Assembly: GCA_030698405.1 (NCBI GenBank)
Contig: JAUYMU010000101.1
Coordinates: forward strand, 1 to 58,531
Source of the DNA: Bacteroidota bacterium
Lineage (GTDB): Bacteria > Bacteroidota > Bacteroidia > Bacteroidales > Prolixibacteraceae
DNA length: 58,531 nt
Direction: 5' to 3'
Below the pieces are notes generated by a model. The model was not told the DNA's origin and did not search any database. It worked only from the letters and a program-made list of their open reading frames with translations. Shown piece after piece: positions 16,995 to 25,372 of the stretch. A program made the translations under genes and the position numbers. Numbering within the stretch: the first letter of the stretch is position 1; each line of letters opens with the position of its first letter.

Positions 16995-18335
16995 TTAATT
17001 TTCTAAATTCTGGTTGATGTTGTATAATTTTTTGAGCTTCGATTTTGCGCCCTGTAAATCATAGATACTTTGATAATAATCGGTCAGATTGGTCAGGTAC
17101 TGATTCTGGCTGGTCATTAGATCCATGCTCGAAGCCATTCCCTGTTTGTATTTTTCGAGTGTCCGCTGGTAAATATCATCCGACAATTCAGCGCTCTTTT
17201 TCTGATTCAGGTATTTTTCGAGTTTCAGCTTAATATCGTTTTGGTATTGACTGGCCTGCATCATAAGACTGCGTGAAACAAATTTTTGGGTGTTCTGTGC
17301 TTTTTCAACAGCCATCCTTTTTTGTGCAACGATGGATGAACGTTGTCCGCTGCTGAAAATGGGAACATTCAGGTTTACGCCAATTAAATCTTTTGGCTGA
17401 AAATCTAAAAGTGGAGCTTTCAGTTTTTCGGTATGATTGTAAAATCCACTTAATGTGGGCAGATAGCTTGATTTTGCCAGTTTCAGATCCAGTTGGGCAG
17501 CTTTTTCTGAGGTTTTTATCAGTTGGTAGTCAATATTACTGTCAATATTAAATTGTTCTGCAATCAATAATGTGCTCGATGTTGTAAGCGTTTCTCCCGA
17601 TTCCATTTGATCAGTTAATTCAATTTTTGCAATTTCTTCTATTCCCAATTGAATTTTCAACAAGCGGTAACCCATGTCGAGGTTGCTGTCAATCTGATTC
17701 ATTGCATTTCGGATGGTATTGGCCGTTACTTCCAACTGGTCAACATCTGTCTTTTCAAGAAAACCCTGTTTATTCATTTCAGTAATTTCGTACAGTGTTT
17801 TATTAATATTGTCCAGATTTTGATTCAGAATTTTACGGCTTTCCTCGGCCAGCTGAAGCATGTGATAAGTGTTGACCACTGTTTCGGTCACATCGAGTTT
17901 AGTTTTTTCATGGTTTTGTTGTGTCAATCCGTAATACACTTTGGTAGCCTGCAACCCCACAATGTATGAGCCGCTAAAAATCAGCTGCGATACCGTTATG
18001 TCGGCTACAACATTTTGTTTAGGCATCAGGGCAATGGTAGCATTTTCATCGGCATTCGGATCAAAGAAAGAAGCAGGCAAGCTTGGTACCTTCGGATAAA
18101 AGGAGTACGCTGCTTTGGCATCAATTTGGGGCATTCCGCTGGACATGGTTTCCCATACCTTTTTTTGCGCCATTTTCAGGTCGAGTTCCGAATTCAGAAT
18201 GTTGGTGTTGTTCTGTAACGCCATTTTCAAGGCATCCTGAAGTGAGAGTTTCATTGTTTCCTGCGCACCGGCAACCAATGTTCCCAAAAGGAACATCCAT
18301 GTCAGCAGGAGAATCTGTTTGTGTTTTCTGAACAT
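16995..18335 (-). CDS. TolC-family outer membrane efflux channel
   Basis: A 446-residue protein with a signal peptide (cleavage after about LVAGAQE) and the doubled TolC helix pattern: LSLQDALKMALQNN at the N-terminus and a related second repeat. Long amphipathic helices at about 170-230 and 360-430 form the periplasmic tunnel, and short beta segments form the barrel. It exports what the RND pump delivers. It is the second gene of the operon, 14 bp after the tetR-type gene. Length fits the family. Confidence 0.9.
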   Translation of the reverse strand: MFRKHKQILLLTWMFLLGTLVAGAQETMKLSLQDALKMALQNNTNILNSELDLKMAQKKVWETMSSGMPQIDAKAAYSFYPKVPSLPASFFDPNADENATIALMPKQNVVADITVSQLIFSGSYIVGLQATKVYYGLTQQNHEKTKLDVTETVVNTYHMLQLAEESRKILNQNLDNINKTLYEITEMNKQGFLEKTDVDQLEVTANTIRNAMNQIDSNLDMGYRLLKIQLGIEEIAKIELTDQMESGETLTTSSTLLIAEQFNIDSNIDYQLIKTSEKAAQLDLKLAKSSYLPTLSGFYNHTEKLKAPLLDFQPKDLIGVNLNVPIFSSGQRSSIVAQKRMAVEKAQNTQKFVSRSLMMQASQYQNDIKLKLEKYLNQKKSAELSDDIYQRTLEKYKQGMASSMDLMTSQNQYLTNLTDYYQSIYDLQGAKSKLKKLYNINQNLEN

Positions 18336-18349
18336 TTTTGTGCTGTTTA

Positions 18350-19000
18350 TTAGTTATTTGTTTTCAATTGAGTGATTTCCAATTTGCGTTTTTCAAAATA
18401 GGCAATGCCTTCAGGCGTTGAAATGGCCCGGATGTGGCTTTCGAACAATACTTTAAAAACCTCATCAAAGGTGATATTTTCCGCAAAGCAGGAGTCGTTG
18501 TTGTGCATCATTACCAGATTACGGACATACAAACCTGCAATGAGCTCAATGTTTACATCGCTGCGATATAGTCCTTCAGCAATTCCCTTTTCAATATTTT
18601 TGCTTATTTGACTGAAAATATGATTCTGTTTTCGAATCATGAATTGTTGAAAAATGGGCTCGTAATATTTTTTAAGCTCAAACTTAATTTTCGGATTAAA
18701 GCGACCCATCTCTTCAAACACCCTAAGGCTTACCTGAAGCAGTATTTCAATGGCATTTATTTCATCGATTTTCAATTTCGACATTTCTGTATCCCACCTC
18801 ATTTCATCATAATAGAAAAGCTTTTCAATCAGGTCTTCCTTGCTTTTCACATATTGGTAAAGGGTTTTTTTTGAAATGCCGAGGCTTCGGCTAATATCAT
18901 CCATGTTTAAGTTCCTGATCCCAAATTCATAGAATAAACCGACAATTTTTTCCAGGATCTCCCTAAGTTTGGGGTCGTTCAAATTCATTTCATTGTACAT
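18350..19000 (-). CDS. TetR-family regulator of the efflux operon
   Basis: A 216-residue protein with the TetR helix-turn-helix near the N-terminus (FGIRNLNMDDISRSLGISKKTLYQYVKSKEDLIEKLF, about 25-60, read in parts) and a helical ligand-binding domain of the AcrR type. It is the first gene of the operon and lies 14 bp before the channel gene, so it is likely to repress its own transcription together with the pump genes. A second start (ATG at 18986-18988) would remove four residues. A weak box, TTACTTTG on the minus strand at about 19027-19034, may be its -7 element. Confidence 0.9.
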   Translation of the reverse strand: MYNEMNLNDPKLREILEKIVGLFYEFGIRNLNMDDISRSLGISKKTLYQYVKSKEDLIEKLFYYDEMRWDTEMSKLKIDEINAIEILLQVSLRVFEEMGRFNPKIKFELKKYYEPIFQQFMIRKQNHIFSQISKNIEKGIAEGLYRSDVNIELIAGLYVRNLVMMHNNDSCFAENITFDEVFKVLFESHIRAISTPEGIAYFEKRKLEITQLKTNN

Positions 19001-19183
19001 TTATATCCTCATTTTTTATTTCCCGACAAAGTAAGGAAACATTTTCGACGGGAAACGTTTCTGATATGTGAATTATTTGTTAAGTATTTCGTGCCAAATT
19101 TCCAGATTTATTCTGTACGAATTATTATCCGTGTAGATCGTGTGGCAGTTTTGATAGGTAAATGACAGATTTTTGGTGGTAAA

Positions 19184-19310
19184 AGCCCCTCTCCAACCTC
19201 TCCCCGAAAAGGAGAGGCTATGTCACAAAAATTCTGAAAGCTTAAGGTCTTAACGAAGATTTTTAGTTTTGTGCAATCAAAAAGTCCCCCTTTGGGGGAT
19301 TTAGGGGGCC
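19184..19310. repeat. Degenerate intergenic repeat (C-rich and G-rich hairpins)
   Basis: The 19001-19300 gap holds no gene. It contains two compact hairpins of a kind common between genes in Bacteroidota: stem 19197-19203/19211-19217 (CCTCTCC with GGAGAGG) and stem 19286-19290/19294-19298 (CCCCC, TTT, GGGGG) followed by ATTTAGGGGG. The right end runs into the next coding region and provides its last codons and stop. Confidence 0.55.
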
Positions 19311-19747
19311 ACCACCAGCCCACTCAGCCAGGCCCAAACCACATACCGTAGCAGTTTACCTGCGAGCATCGCGATGGCCGTGACCCAGATATTGGCACGT
19401 AAAATCCCAAGTCCGACGGCAAAAATATCGCCGACAGCCGGAACCCAGCTCAGAAATGCGAAAATGGCTCCGCGGTTATACATTCGGTTGTGCCACTTTT
19501 CAATGGTTTCACGCTTGATACGAAGGTACTTTTCAATCCATTCCCATTTGCCCAGATAGCCGATAGCAAAACTGCTCATTCCGCCCAGCCAGTTTCCGGC
19601 TGATGCCACCAACACTGCCGTAGTCACATCGGTGCCGCTGGCTATCAGATAAGTGAGCAAAGCTTCGGAACTGAAAGGTACGACCGTAGCAGCCAGAAAA
19701 CTGGCTAAAAAAAGTCCCCACAGGCCATAATCGAAAAGTCCTTCCAT
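19301..19747 (-). CDS. YqaA/DedA-like membrane protein (VTT domain)
   Basis: A 148-residue integral membrane protein with the SNARE-associated (VTT/DedA) pattern: GLFLASFLAATVVPFSSEALL, SAGNWLGGMSSFAIGYLGK, a charged stretch, then FAFLSWVPAVGDIFAVGLG and a last helix. It matches the short YqaA group, believed to act in lipid handling or membrane homeostasis. The final codons (VVAP and stop) are written by the interspersed repeat at 19184-19310, so the natural C-terminus may have been replaced, but the length is near normal. A separate promoter box lies upstream at 19785-19792. Confidence 0.85.
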   Translation of the reverse strand: MEGLFDYGLWGLFLASFLAATVVPFSSEALLTYLIASGTDVTTAVLVASAGNWLGGMSSFAIGYLGKWEWIEKYLRIKRETIEKWHNRMYNRGAIFAFLSWVPAVGDIFAVGLGILRANIWVTAIAMLAGKLLRYVVWAWLSGLVVAP

Positions 19748-19784
19748 ACAGTAAAATAAAAAGCTTTATTGGCTTTTGAAGGTA

Positions 19785-19792
19785 CAAAAGTA
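19785..19792 (-). promoter_or_regulatory. -7 box of the YqaA-like gene
   Basis: Read on the minus strand, TACTTTTG matches TAnnTTTG exactly, 37 bp before the ATG at 19747. A TTTG lies 13 bp further upstream (19806-19809), shorter than the usual spacing. Confidence 0.45.
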
Positions 19793-19852
19793 AAAAAACA
19801 CTGATCAAAGCTTCAATATTATACATAGACAAGATGGTATCCAACTGCATGG

Positions 19853-19884
19853 CTTGTGATTGCACGTCAATATCATTACCTTTG
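19853..19884 (+). promoter_or_regulatory. Promoter of the DUF433/DUF5615 operon
   Basis: The -7 box TACCTTTG at 19877-19884 is a perfect match. A CTTG at 19853-19856 sits 20 bp upstream as a -33 box (three of four bases). The box ends 12 bp before the ATG. Confidence 0.6.
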
Positions 19885-19896
19885 AAATAAAAAAAC

Positions 19897-20136
19897 ATGG
19901 AAAGTTTAATGGAAAGGATTACCACAGATCCGGAAATCTGCAATGGAAAGCCGATAATTAGAGGTATGCGTATTACAGTTAGTACAATACTTGATTTCCT
20001 TGCTTCAGGAGAAAGTTTTGAAAATATCTTAGATGCATATCCTGTACTGGAAAATAAAGATATTTTAGCATGTCTTGAGTTTGCAAGTAAAATCACGGAT
20101 AAAAGCATTTTCACCTATGGACTCAAAGCCAGCTGA
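19897..20136 (+). CDS. DUF433 antitoxin
   Basis: The 79-residue protein is a complete DUF433 domain: ERITTDPEICNGKPIIRGMRITVSTILDFLASGESFENILDAYPVL is the family hallmark (quoted in outline), a winged-helix-like DNA-binding fold. The C-terminal tail (SIFTYGLKAS) would contact the toxin. The next gene, a DUF5615 PIN-like protein, overlaps its end by 20 bp, the standard arrangement of this VapBC-like group. It should both block the toxin and repress the operon. Confidence 0.88.
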   Translation: MESLMERITTDPEICNGKPIIRGMRITVSTILDFLASGESFENILDAYPVLENKDILACLEFASKITDKSIFTYGLKAS

Positions 20137-20479
20137 TCAATTCCAATTTTTGGTTGATGTAAACTTGCCAAAGAAGTTTCAGTTCTTTCATTCAAATCGG
20201 TTTATCCACGTAGTTGACATCGATCCTTCTATGAAAGATAAGGAGATTTGGGAATACGCGCTTTCAAACGAGTTGGTTATACTTACAAAAGACACCGATT
20301 TTTATAACCTGTATATTATGAATACTCAATATCCCAAAGTTGTATATTTCAAATTGGGAAACATGAAGATAAGCGAGTTGCACCAATATTTTCAGGAATT
20401 TTGGCCTTTTATTACCAACAAATTAGAAACTTCATCCTTCATTATTGCCGACCGGGAAAAGCTAACTGTCATCCGTTAA
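20117..20479 (+). CDS. DUF5615 PIN-like toxin
   Basis: A 120-residue protein with the DUF5615 pattern: FLVDVNLPKKF near the N-terminus (first acidic metal ligand), DIDPSMKDKEIWEYALSNE, then VILTKDTDFYNLY (second acidic cluster) and VVYFKLGN. The family is a PIN-fold nuclease normally held in check by a DUF433 partner, encoded here just upstream with a 20-bp overlap. The ATG at 20117 was chosen because it aligns the first strand as in relatives. Nuclease activity is inferred from the family. Confidence 0.86.
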   Translation: MDSKPADQFQFLVDVNLPKKFQFFHSNRFIHVVDIDPSMKDKEIWEYALSNELVILTKDTDFYNLYIMNTQYPKVVYFKLGNMKISELHQYFQEFWPFITNKLETSSFIIADREKLTVIR

Positions 20480-20556
20480 TAGTATTCAGGGAATTACAAA
20501 AAATCGCTTATTAAAAGCATCTTTGATTCCTGACAGATTTTATGCTCCTATTTAAC

Positions 20557-20564
20557 TACCTTTG
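20557..20564 (+). promoter_or_regulatory. -7 box of rbfA
   Basis: TACCTTTG is a perfect TAnnTTTG box 27 bp before the rbfA ATG. A TTTT at 20538-20541 is the only upstream candidate for -33. Confidence 0.5.
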
Positions 20565-20591
20565 GGCGCTAAATGATCAAAAACATATACC

Positions 20592-20930
20592 ATGGAAACT
20601 ACACGTCAAAATAAAATATCGCGCCTGATCCAAAAGGACATGGCCGACATACTTCAGAAGGAAGGTAAAAACCTGTTTCACAATGTAATGATTAGTGTTA
20701 CAAGGGTTAGAATTACTCCCGATCTTTCAATTGCACGGGTTTATCTTAGCATTTTTCCATCTGAAAAAGGTGAAGCAGTTTTACTCGAAATCAAGAAACT
20801 GCATTCAAAATTACGCGGACTTCTTGGACTGAAAGTTGGCAAACAACTCCGGATCGTACCTCAACTTGATTTTTTTCTCGACGATAGCCTCGATTACATT
20901 GACAATATTGACAGACTGTTAAAAGAATAG
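20592..20930 (+). CDS. rbfA: Ribosome-binding factor A
   Basis: RbfA is a KH-fold protein that binds the immature 30S subunit and helps 16S rRNA 5'-end maturation and cold adaptation. The 112-residue protein begins TTRQNKISRLIQKDMADIL and contains ISVTRVRITPDLSIARVYLSIF and LRIVPQLDFFLDDSLDYIDNI, all typical. Length is normal for Bacteroidota. A methyltransferase and a LolC/E-like permease follow on the same strand. Confidence 0.95.
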   Translation: METTRQNKISRLIQKDMADILQKEGKNLFHNVMISVTRVRITPDLSIARVYLSIFPSEKGEAVLLEIKKLHSKLRGLLGLKVGKQLRIVPQLDFFLDDSLDYIDNIDRLLKE

Positions 20931-21031
20931 TCTCAGTGTTCAGTCTCAGTATTCAAAAATGCAAGGCTCTGCGACTGATTACTGCGACTGATCACTTTTT
21001 ACCTTTTTTCAATTACCTTTTTACTGATTTT

Positions 21032-21853
21032 ATGCAATACGATCCGATTAAACGTTCGCTGGGAAATGTATTTAACCAGCATCCGGTTTTACGCAAGTTA
21101 TTTTATCATCTGCTCGATTTGTTGCTGCTTCGCGCCTGGCACATCCGCAAAGAACTTCGCAAACGTACCCAGACTTCTCCGGAAGTGAGAACCATTTTAG
21201 ACGCCGGATCGGGTTTTGGCCAATATACCTACCGCATGGCACGCTGGTTTCCAAAAGCGAAGATCAAAGCAGTCGATATCAAACCTGAACAAATTGAAGA
21301 TTGCAACCGGTTTATGAAAAAGGTGGGTTTGTCGGATCGTGTAAAGTTTGAACTGGCTGATCTGACTACATTTCAGGAGAACGGCAAATACGATTTGGTG
21401 CTTTCGGTTGATGTGATGGAACACATTGAAGAAGATGTACTGGTTTTCCGGAATTTTTACGTCTCGATGAAAAAAGGTGGAATGTTACTGATTTCAACTC
21501 CATCAGATCAGGGCGGATCCGACTCGCACGACCACGACCACGAAGAAGGCGTTCACGGTTTTATCGACGAGCATGTGCGCGACGGTTACAATATCGGCGA
21601 CATCGAAATCAAACTGAAATCGGTCGGGTTCTCGAAAGTTAAAGCCCGCTACTCGTACGGAAATCCGGGGAAAATATCGTGGAAACTGTCAATGAAATAT
21701 CCCATTTTAATGCTGGGAGTCAGCAAATTATTTTTCGTAATTCTACCGTTTTATTACCTGATCGTTTATCCTTTTGCCATCATCCTGAATTTTTTCGATC
21801 TGGGAATGAAACACAAAAGCGGAACTGGATTAATAGTTAAAGCCTGGAAATAA
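21032..21853 (+). CDS. Class I SAM-dependent methyltransferase with C-terminal hydrophobic segment
   Basis: The 273-residue protein has a full Rossmann methyltransferase core: motif I ILDAGSGFGQYTYRMA at about 55-70, the acidic AVDIKPEQIE, and YDLVLSVDVMEHIEED (motif IV). A histidine-rich stretch (DSHDHDHEEGVHG) follows. Unusually, residues about 225-260 are strongly hydrophobic (LMLGVSKLFFVILPFYYLIV), suggesting membrane attachment and a lipid-like or quinone-like substrate. The ATG at 21032 was chosen; the frame is open upstream to 20936, but that part is low-complexity. It sits between rbfA and a lipoprotein-type permease, possibly co-transcribed. Confidence 0.82.
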   Translation: MQYDPIKRSLGNVFNQHPVLRKLFYHLLDLLLLRAWHIRKELRKRTQTSPEVRTILDAGSGFGQYTYRMARWFPKAKIKAVDIKPEQIEDCNRFMKKVGLSDRVKFELADLTTFQENGKYDLVLSVDVMEHIEEDVLVFRNFYVSMKKGGMLLISTPSDQGGSDSHDHDHEEGVHGFIDEHVRDGYNIGDIEIKLKSVGFSKVKARYSYGNPGKISWKLSMKYPILMLGVSKLFFVILPFYYLIVYPFAIILNFFDLGMKHKSGTGLIVKAWK

Positions 21854-21921
21854 ATTGGGAAAGGGTCATTTGTCATCGGGAAAGGTAAAATGGTAAATTG
21901 TAAATAGATAATTGGTAAATA

Positions 21922-23154
21922 TTGAAAACAGCCTTCTATATCGCCCGTCGCTACCTGATTTCAAAAAAATCGGTGAATGTGATCAACATCATTTCCGGAG
22001 TTTCGGTTGCGGGCGTTACTGTGGGCACTTTTGCGCTGGTTGTAATTCTTTCGGTTTTCAATGGGCTCGATACCACCATCAAATCACTGTTTTCTTCGTT
22101 CGATCCTGACATAAAAATCAGCGCTTCGATCGGTAAATCGTTTGACCTGAATGATGGCAACTTTGACACCATCAGACAATTGCCCGAAGTTGCATCGGTA
22201 ACTCCGGTGATTGAAGAAGATGCATTGCTGAGGTATGGCGAACGGCAGTATTTCGCTACGGTAAAAGGTGTTCCGGTGGAGTATTCTCAGACTTCAGGAT
22301 TGGACAGCAGTTTTATTACCGTCGGAAAATTTATTTTGGAAGCCGATCAGATACCGTTTGCAGTAGTAGGGCAGGGGGTTGCTTATTTTTTATCGGTAGG
22401 ATTGAATTTTTCTGATCCGATACATATTTACACCCTGAAAAAAGGCACACGCGGACGACCGTCTCTTCAGACTGCCTTTATACACAGCTCAATTTATGCC
22501 TCCGGAATATTCTCCAACCAACAGGAAATTGATTCGAAATATATACTGGTTCCCTTCGAATTTGCCGGTGAACTGTTCCAAATGAATGGAAGGGTGACTG
22601 CCGTTGAAATCGCGTTGAAAGAAGGTATTTCCGACAAAGATGCAAAGGCTGAAATTGAGAAGGTTTTGGGCAAAGACTTTACCGTGAAAACACAGTTCGA
22701 GCAACACGAACTTTTTTACCGCGTCATGGAAACCGAAAAATGGGCCATTTTCCTGATTCTTGGATTCGTGCTGGTGATCGCATCGTTCAACATTCTCGGA
22801 TCGCTTTCAATGCTCATTATCGACAAAAAGGCAGACATCGCCATTCTGCAAAGTATGGGCGCCAACCAGAAACTCATCCGCACCATTTTTCTGTTCGAAG
22901 GCTGGATGATTTCACTTGCCGGAGCCATTTTCGGATTGATATTCGGTGTTCTGATTTGCTGGATTCAGATTGAATTCGGGATTCTGAAAATTCCCGGCAA
23001 CGAAGGCGCCTTCATTTTTTCAAGCTATCCGGTCGAAATCCGCGTCACCGATCTGTTAGCAGTTTTTCTGCTTGTTTCCGGAATCGGTTTTCTGGCCGCC
23101 TGGTATCCCATCAGGTTTATTTCAGGCAAGTTTCTGAATGGGTCGGTGAAATAA
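21922..23154 (+). CDS. ABC permease of the LolC/LolE (FtsX) type
   Basis: A 410-residue membrane protein with the FtsX/LolC plan: one N-terminal transmembrane helix (NIISGVSVAGVTVGTFALVV, about 22-42), a large periplasmic domain at about 45-265 and three C-terminal helices (FLILGFVLVIASFNILGSL, ISLAGAIFGLIFGVLICW, LLAVFLLVSGIGFLAAW). It probably extracts lipoproteins from the inner membrane together with a LolD-type ATPase encoded elsewhere. The start codon is TTG at 21922; relatives also begin with FYIARRYL-like sequence at this point, and no ATG fits. Confidence 0.87.
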   Translation: MKTAFYIARRYLISKKSVNVINIISGVSVAGVTVGTFALVVILSVFNGLDTTIKSLFSSFDPDIKISASIGKSFDLNDGNFDTIRQLPEVASVTPVIEEDALLRYGERQYFATVKGVPVEYSQTSGLDSSFITVGKFILEADQIPFAVVGQGVAYFLSVGLNFSDPIHIYTLKKGTRGRPSLQTAFIHSSIYASGIFSNQQEIDSKYILVPFEFAGELFQMNGRVTAVEIALKEGISDKDAKAEIEKVLGKDFTVKTQFEQHELFYRVMETEKWAIFLILGFVLVIASFNILGSLSMLIIDKKADIAILQSMGANQKLIRTIFLFEGWMISLAGAIFGLIFGVLICWIQIEFGILKIPGNEGAFIFSSYPVEIRVTDLLAVFLLVSGIGFLAAWYPIRFISGKFLNGSVK

Positions 23155-23187
23155 TTTTTGTCTAAGTCGGAAATAAAAAAACATGGA

Positions 23188-23195
23188 TAGCTTTG
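23188..23195 (+). promoter_or_regulatory. -7 box upstream of the restriction gene
   Basis: TAGCTTTG is a perfect TAnnTTTG match, but 92 bp before the ATG at 23288. The long leader contains a tiny frame (ATG 23254 to TAA 23280, eight codons) that could be chance or a leader peptide. Confidence 0.4.
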
Positions 23196-23287
23196 TATTA
23201 TAAACATAGCCTGTTACTTTTAACCCTTCTAAATATAAAAACAAATCCTCATCATGGGTAATACTACCACAGCAAAATAAAAGTGAA

Positions 23288-24097
23288 ATGGATAATAATC
23301 AGAGAAAGCAAATTATCGATAATGCGAAAACGTTTTTCCGAAATGAAATTGTTCAAAATCACATAAACGGCGCTTGTAAAAGAGCAAGTAAACTTTCGGA
23401 ATACAACATAAATCCATTTTTATTTAAATATCTGGCCAATTTTCTAACAGGGAATGATGATTCTGAAAGCATTGCAAGAGCTCTTGTTTTACCAAGAATT
23501 TTGGGTTCTTCAATCAATACTTCTTTTGGAATGAAAATCCAAAGTTTAATAAGGGGATTTAAAATATTTATTTCCGATTCTTAAATAAATTGCATAATTG
23601 TAAATCATCCCAATATAGAACCAAAACTGGAATTATTAATTTTAAATCCCCTAAGTTCATTATTTCAAGGATTAGGCTCTACAACTCAAGGAATCGACAT
23701 TGAATTTATTGATGCAGTGGACGGACGAAAAAAGTATTGTCAGCTGAAGGCGGGTCCAAACACAATTAATCACGATGACGTCACCACTATCATTAACCAT
23801 TTTAATGGTGTTCGCACTCTTGCCAGAACTAATAATTTAAATGTGGGAATAGATGACATGATTGTTGGAGTCGTTTATGGTGAAGAACTTGAACTTAGTT
23901 CCCATTACAAAAGAATTGGAAATAATTACCCTGTTATAGTTGGGAAAAATTTCTGGCATAGACTTACAGGAAAAGACGACTTCTATTTTGAATTAATTGA
24001 TGCGATTGGAGAAGTCGCATTAGAAGTTGACGCAAGTAAGGTCGTTGAGCAAACCATTCAAGCATTAGCAAAAGAAATTGAAGCAAAATATAATTAA
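23288..24097 (+). pseudogene. Type II restriction endonuclease (PmeII/LlaMI-like), interrupted by an inserted element
   Basis: Two open stretches in the same frame, 23288-23584 and about 23652-24097, belong to one protein. The N-terminal part has NPFLFKYLANFLTG and SIARALVLPRILGSSINTSFG; the C-terminal part has GIDIEFIDAVDGRKKYCQLKAG, with a PD-(D/E)xK-like active site (Asp and QLK), and YPVIVGKNFWHRLTG. Between them a 99-bp inverted-repeat element plus a 3-bp target duplication adds 34 codons, one of which is a TAA stop at 23582-23584. Removing the insert restores a smooth reading ...QSLISSLFQGLGSTTQ.... The active-site half cannot be made without readthrough, so the enzyme should be dead. 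It converges on, and overlaps by 4 bp, the methyltransferase gene. The family name is from memory. Confidence 0.85.
23553..23651. mobile_element. 99-bp MITE-like inverted-repeat element with TAA target duplication
   Basis: Perfect 13-bp terminal inverted repeats, GGGGATTTAAAAT at 23553-23565 and its complement at 23639-23651, extend imperfectly to about 23 bp. They are flanked on both sides by TAA (23550-23552 and 23652-23654), a 3-bp target duplication. The inside is AT-rich and codes for nothing. G-rich ends with a TWA-type 3-bp duplication recall IS5/Harbinger-like elements, so a mobilising transposase of that kind may exist elsewhere. No other copy was seen in this window. Confidence 0.82.
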
Positions 24098-25341
24098 TTA
24101 CTTTGAATCTCCATTTTGTGAGCATAATATGTATTTAAAAAATTCACTATAGAATAACCAACTTCCGTTCCCAAATTGACAGGAACTGCATTCCCGATTT
24201 GCTTGTATTGTTGTGCCATCGAACCCTCAAATTTCCAATCGTCAGGAAAGGTCTGAATACGAGCATATTCACGAACTGTAAACGGACGTGTTTCTTCGGG
24301 ATGGCATCTTTCTGTTTGTTTTTGTGCAGGACTGCAAGTTAAAGTTAGACAAGGTTCATCCCAACCAATTCTACGAGCCATTCCAGTTTTTCCACCACCG
24401 AGATAAAAACTTCCGCCCATAAATTGCTTCTGAATTTCTATTGGTAAATCACGCCAGTACCCTTTGGGCGGCACTAAATCCAATACTTCTACTTTGCTCT
24501 TTGGATATTTTGCTCCATCGGACTTTGGAACATTGGTTTCAAATAAATCTCCCTTTTTTAGGGCATCTTTTAGAGTGTATATTTTCTTATGTGGTTTTGG
24601 ATATTCGTATTTTAAGCTTATATCCTTTCTTATTCCTACTAAAATTAAACGTTCTCTTTTTTGTGGAACTCTATAATTTATGGCTTTTAAGACTTGGAAA
24701 GGAACAACATTATATCCAATTTCATCTAAAATTGAAATCATGCCCTGTAATGTTTTTCCATTTTCATGGCTCAACAATCCCCGAACATTTTCACCAATAC
24801 AAATAGGTGGATTTACTTCTTTGACAACTCTTGCAAATTCATAAAATAGTGTTCCTCTTGCATCGGCTAAGCCCAATTTTTTCCCCGCATAACTAAACGC
24901 TTGACAAGGAAAGCCACCAGCGACAACATCAACGCTATTATGGTATTCCGAAAAGTCAAAATCCTTAATATCTCCTTCCAAAACTTTCCAGTTAGGTCTA
25001 TTTCTGCGCAATGTTTGACATGCCCATTTGTCAATATCATTTAAGGCAACACAATTTAAGCCAGCTTTCTCCATGCCAACAGCCAAACCACCTGCTCCAG
25101 CAAATAATTCTAACACCTTGTAATCATTTTCGGGTTCCACGTAATTTGAAGTCGTATCTTTGAAATCTTGAACCAGAAAATCAGCAAATAATGTCTGAAC
25201 TTCTGCTTTATCATAAATACGATAATTACTCATTGGCTCACGAACAGCAAACAATTTGCCTTCCCGATCCCAACGTCTTAATGTTTCTTTACTTTTCCCA
25301 ATAAGTTCAGAAGCTTCTGAAAGTGTCAGATATTCACTCAT
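24094..25341 (-). CDS. DNA cytosine-5 methyltransferase with N-terminal MerR-like HTH
   Basis: The 415-residue protein has all key motifs of m5C methyltransferases: motif I LELFAGAGGLAVGM, motif IV GGFPCQAFSYAGK with catalytic Cys, motif VI GENVRG, motif VIII VPQKRERLIL, the variable target-recognition part at about 240-340, and QIGNAVP (motif X region). Before motif I lies a MerR/excisionase-like helix-turn-helix (YLTLSEASELIGKSKETLRRWDREGKLFAV, about 3-35, in outline), which suggests that it binds DNA at its own promoter and regulates the locus. The ATG at 25341 is preferred over a GTG two codons upstream. Its cognate endonuclease gene, on the opposite strand, is broken, so this is now an orphan methylase. 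Specificity not deducible. Confidence 0.92.
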   Translation of the reverse strand: MSEYLTLSEASELIGKSKETLRRWDREGKLFAVREPMSNYRIYDKAEVQTLFADFLVQDFKDTTSNYVEPENDYKVLELFAGAGGLAVGMEKAGLNCVALNDIDKWACQTLRRNRPNWKVLEGDIKDFDFSEYHNSVDVVAGGFPCQAFSYAGKKLGLADARGTLFYEFARVVKEVNPPICIGENVRGLLSHENGKTLQGMISILDEIGYNVVPFQVLKAINYRVPQKRERLILVGIRKDISLKYEYPKPHKKIYTLKDALKKGDLFETNVPKSDGAKYPKSKVEVLDLVPPKGYWRDLPIEIQKQFMGGSFYLGGGKTGMARRIGWDEPCLTLTCSPAQKQTERCHPEETRPFTVREYARIQTFPDDWKFEGSMAQQYKQIGNAVPVNLGTEVGYSIVNFLNTYYAHKMEIQSN

Positions 25342-25372
25342 AACCACATAGTTTAACCTTATACAATGGTTA

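Noticed and set aside
19108-19323. Minus-strand open frame of 71 codons
   Set aside because: It is made of the C-rich/G-rich repeat and intergenic sequence, with no protein-like pattern.
23254-23280. Eight-codon frame before the restriction gene as a leader peptide
   Set aside because: No attenuator-like hairpin or rare-codon run next to it; too short to separate from chance, so mentioned only in the promoter entry.
23288-24097. Two separate genes instead of one broken endonuclease
   Set aside because: Both parts are in the same frame, belong to one family in order, and the gap is explained exactly by an inverted-repeat insert with target duplication.
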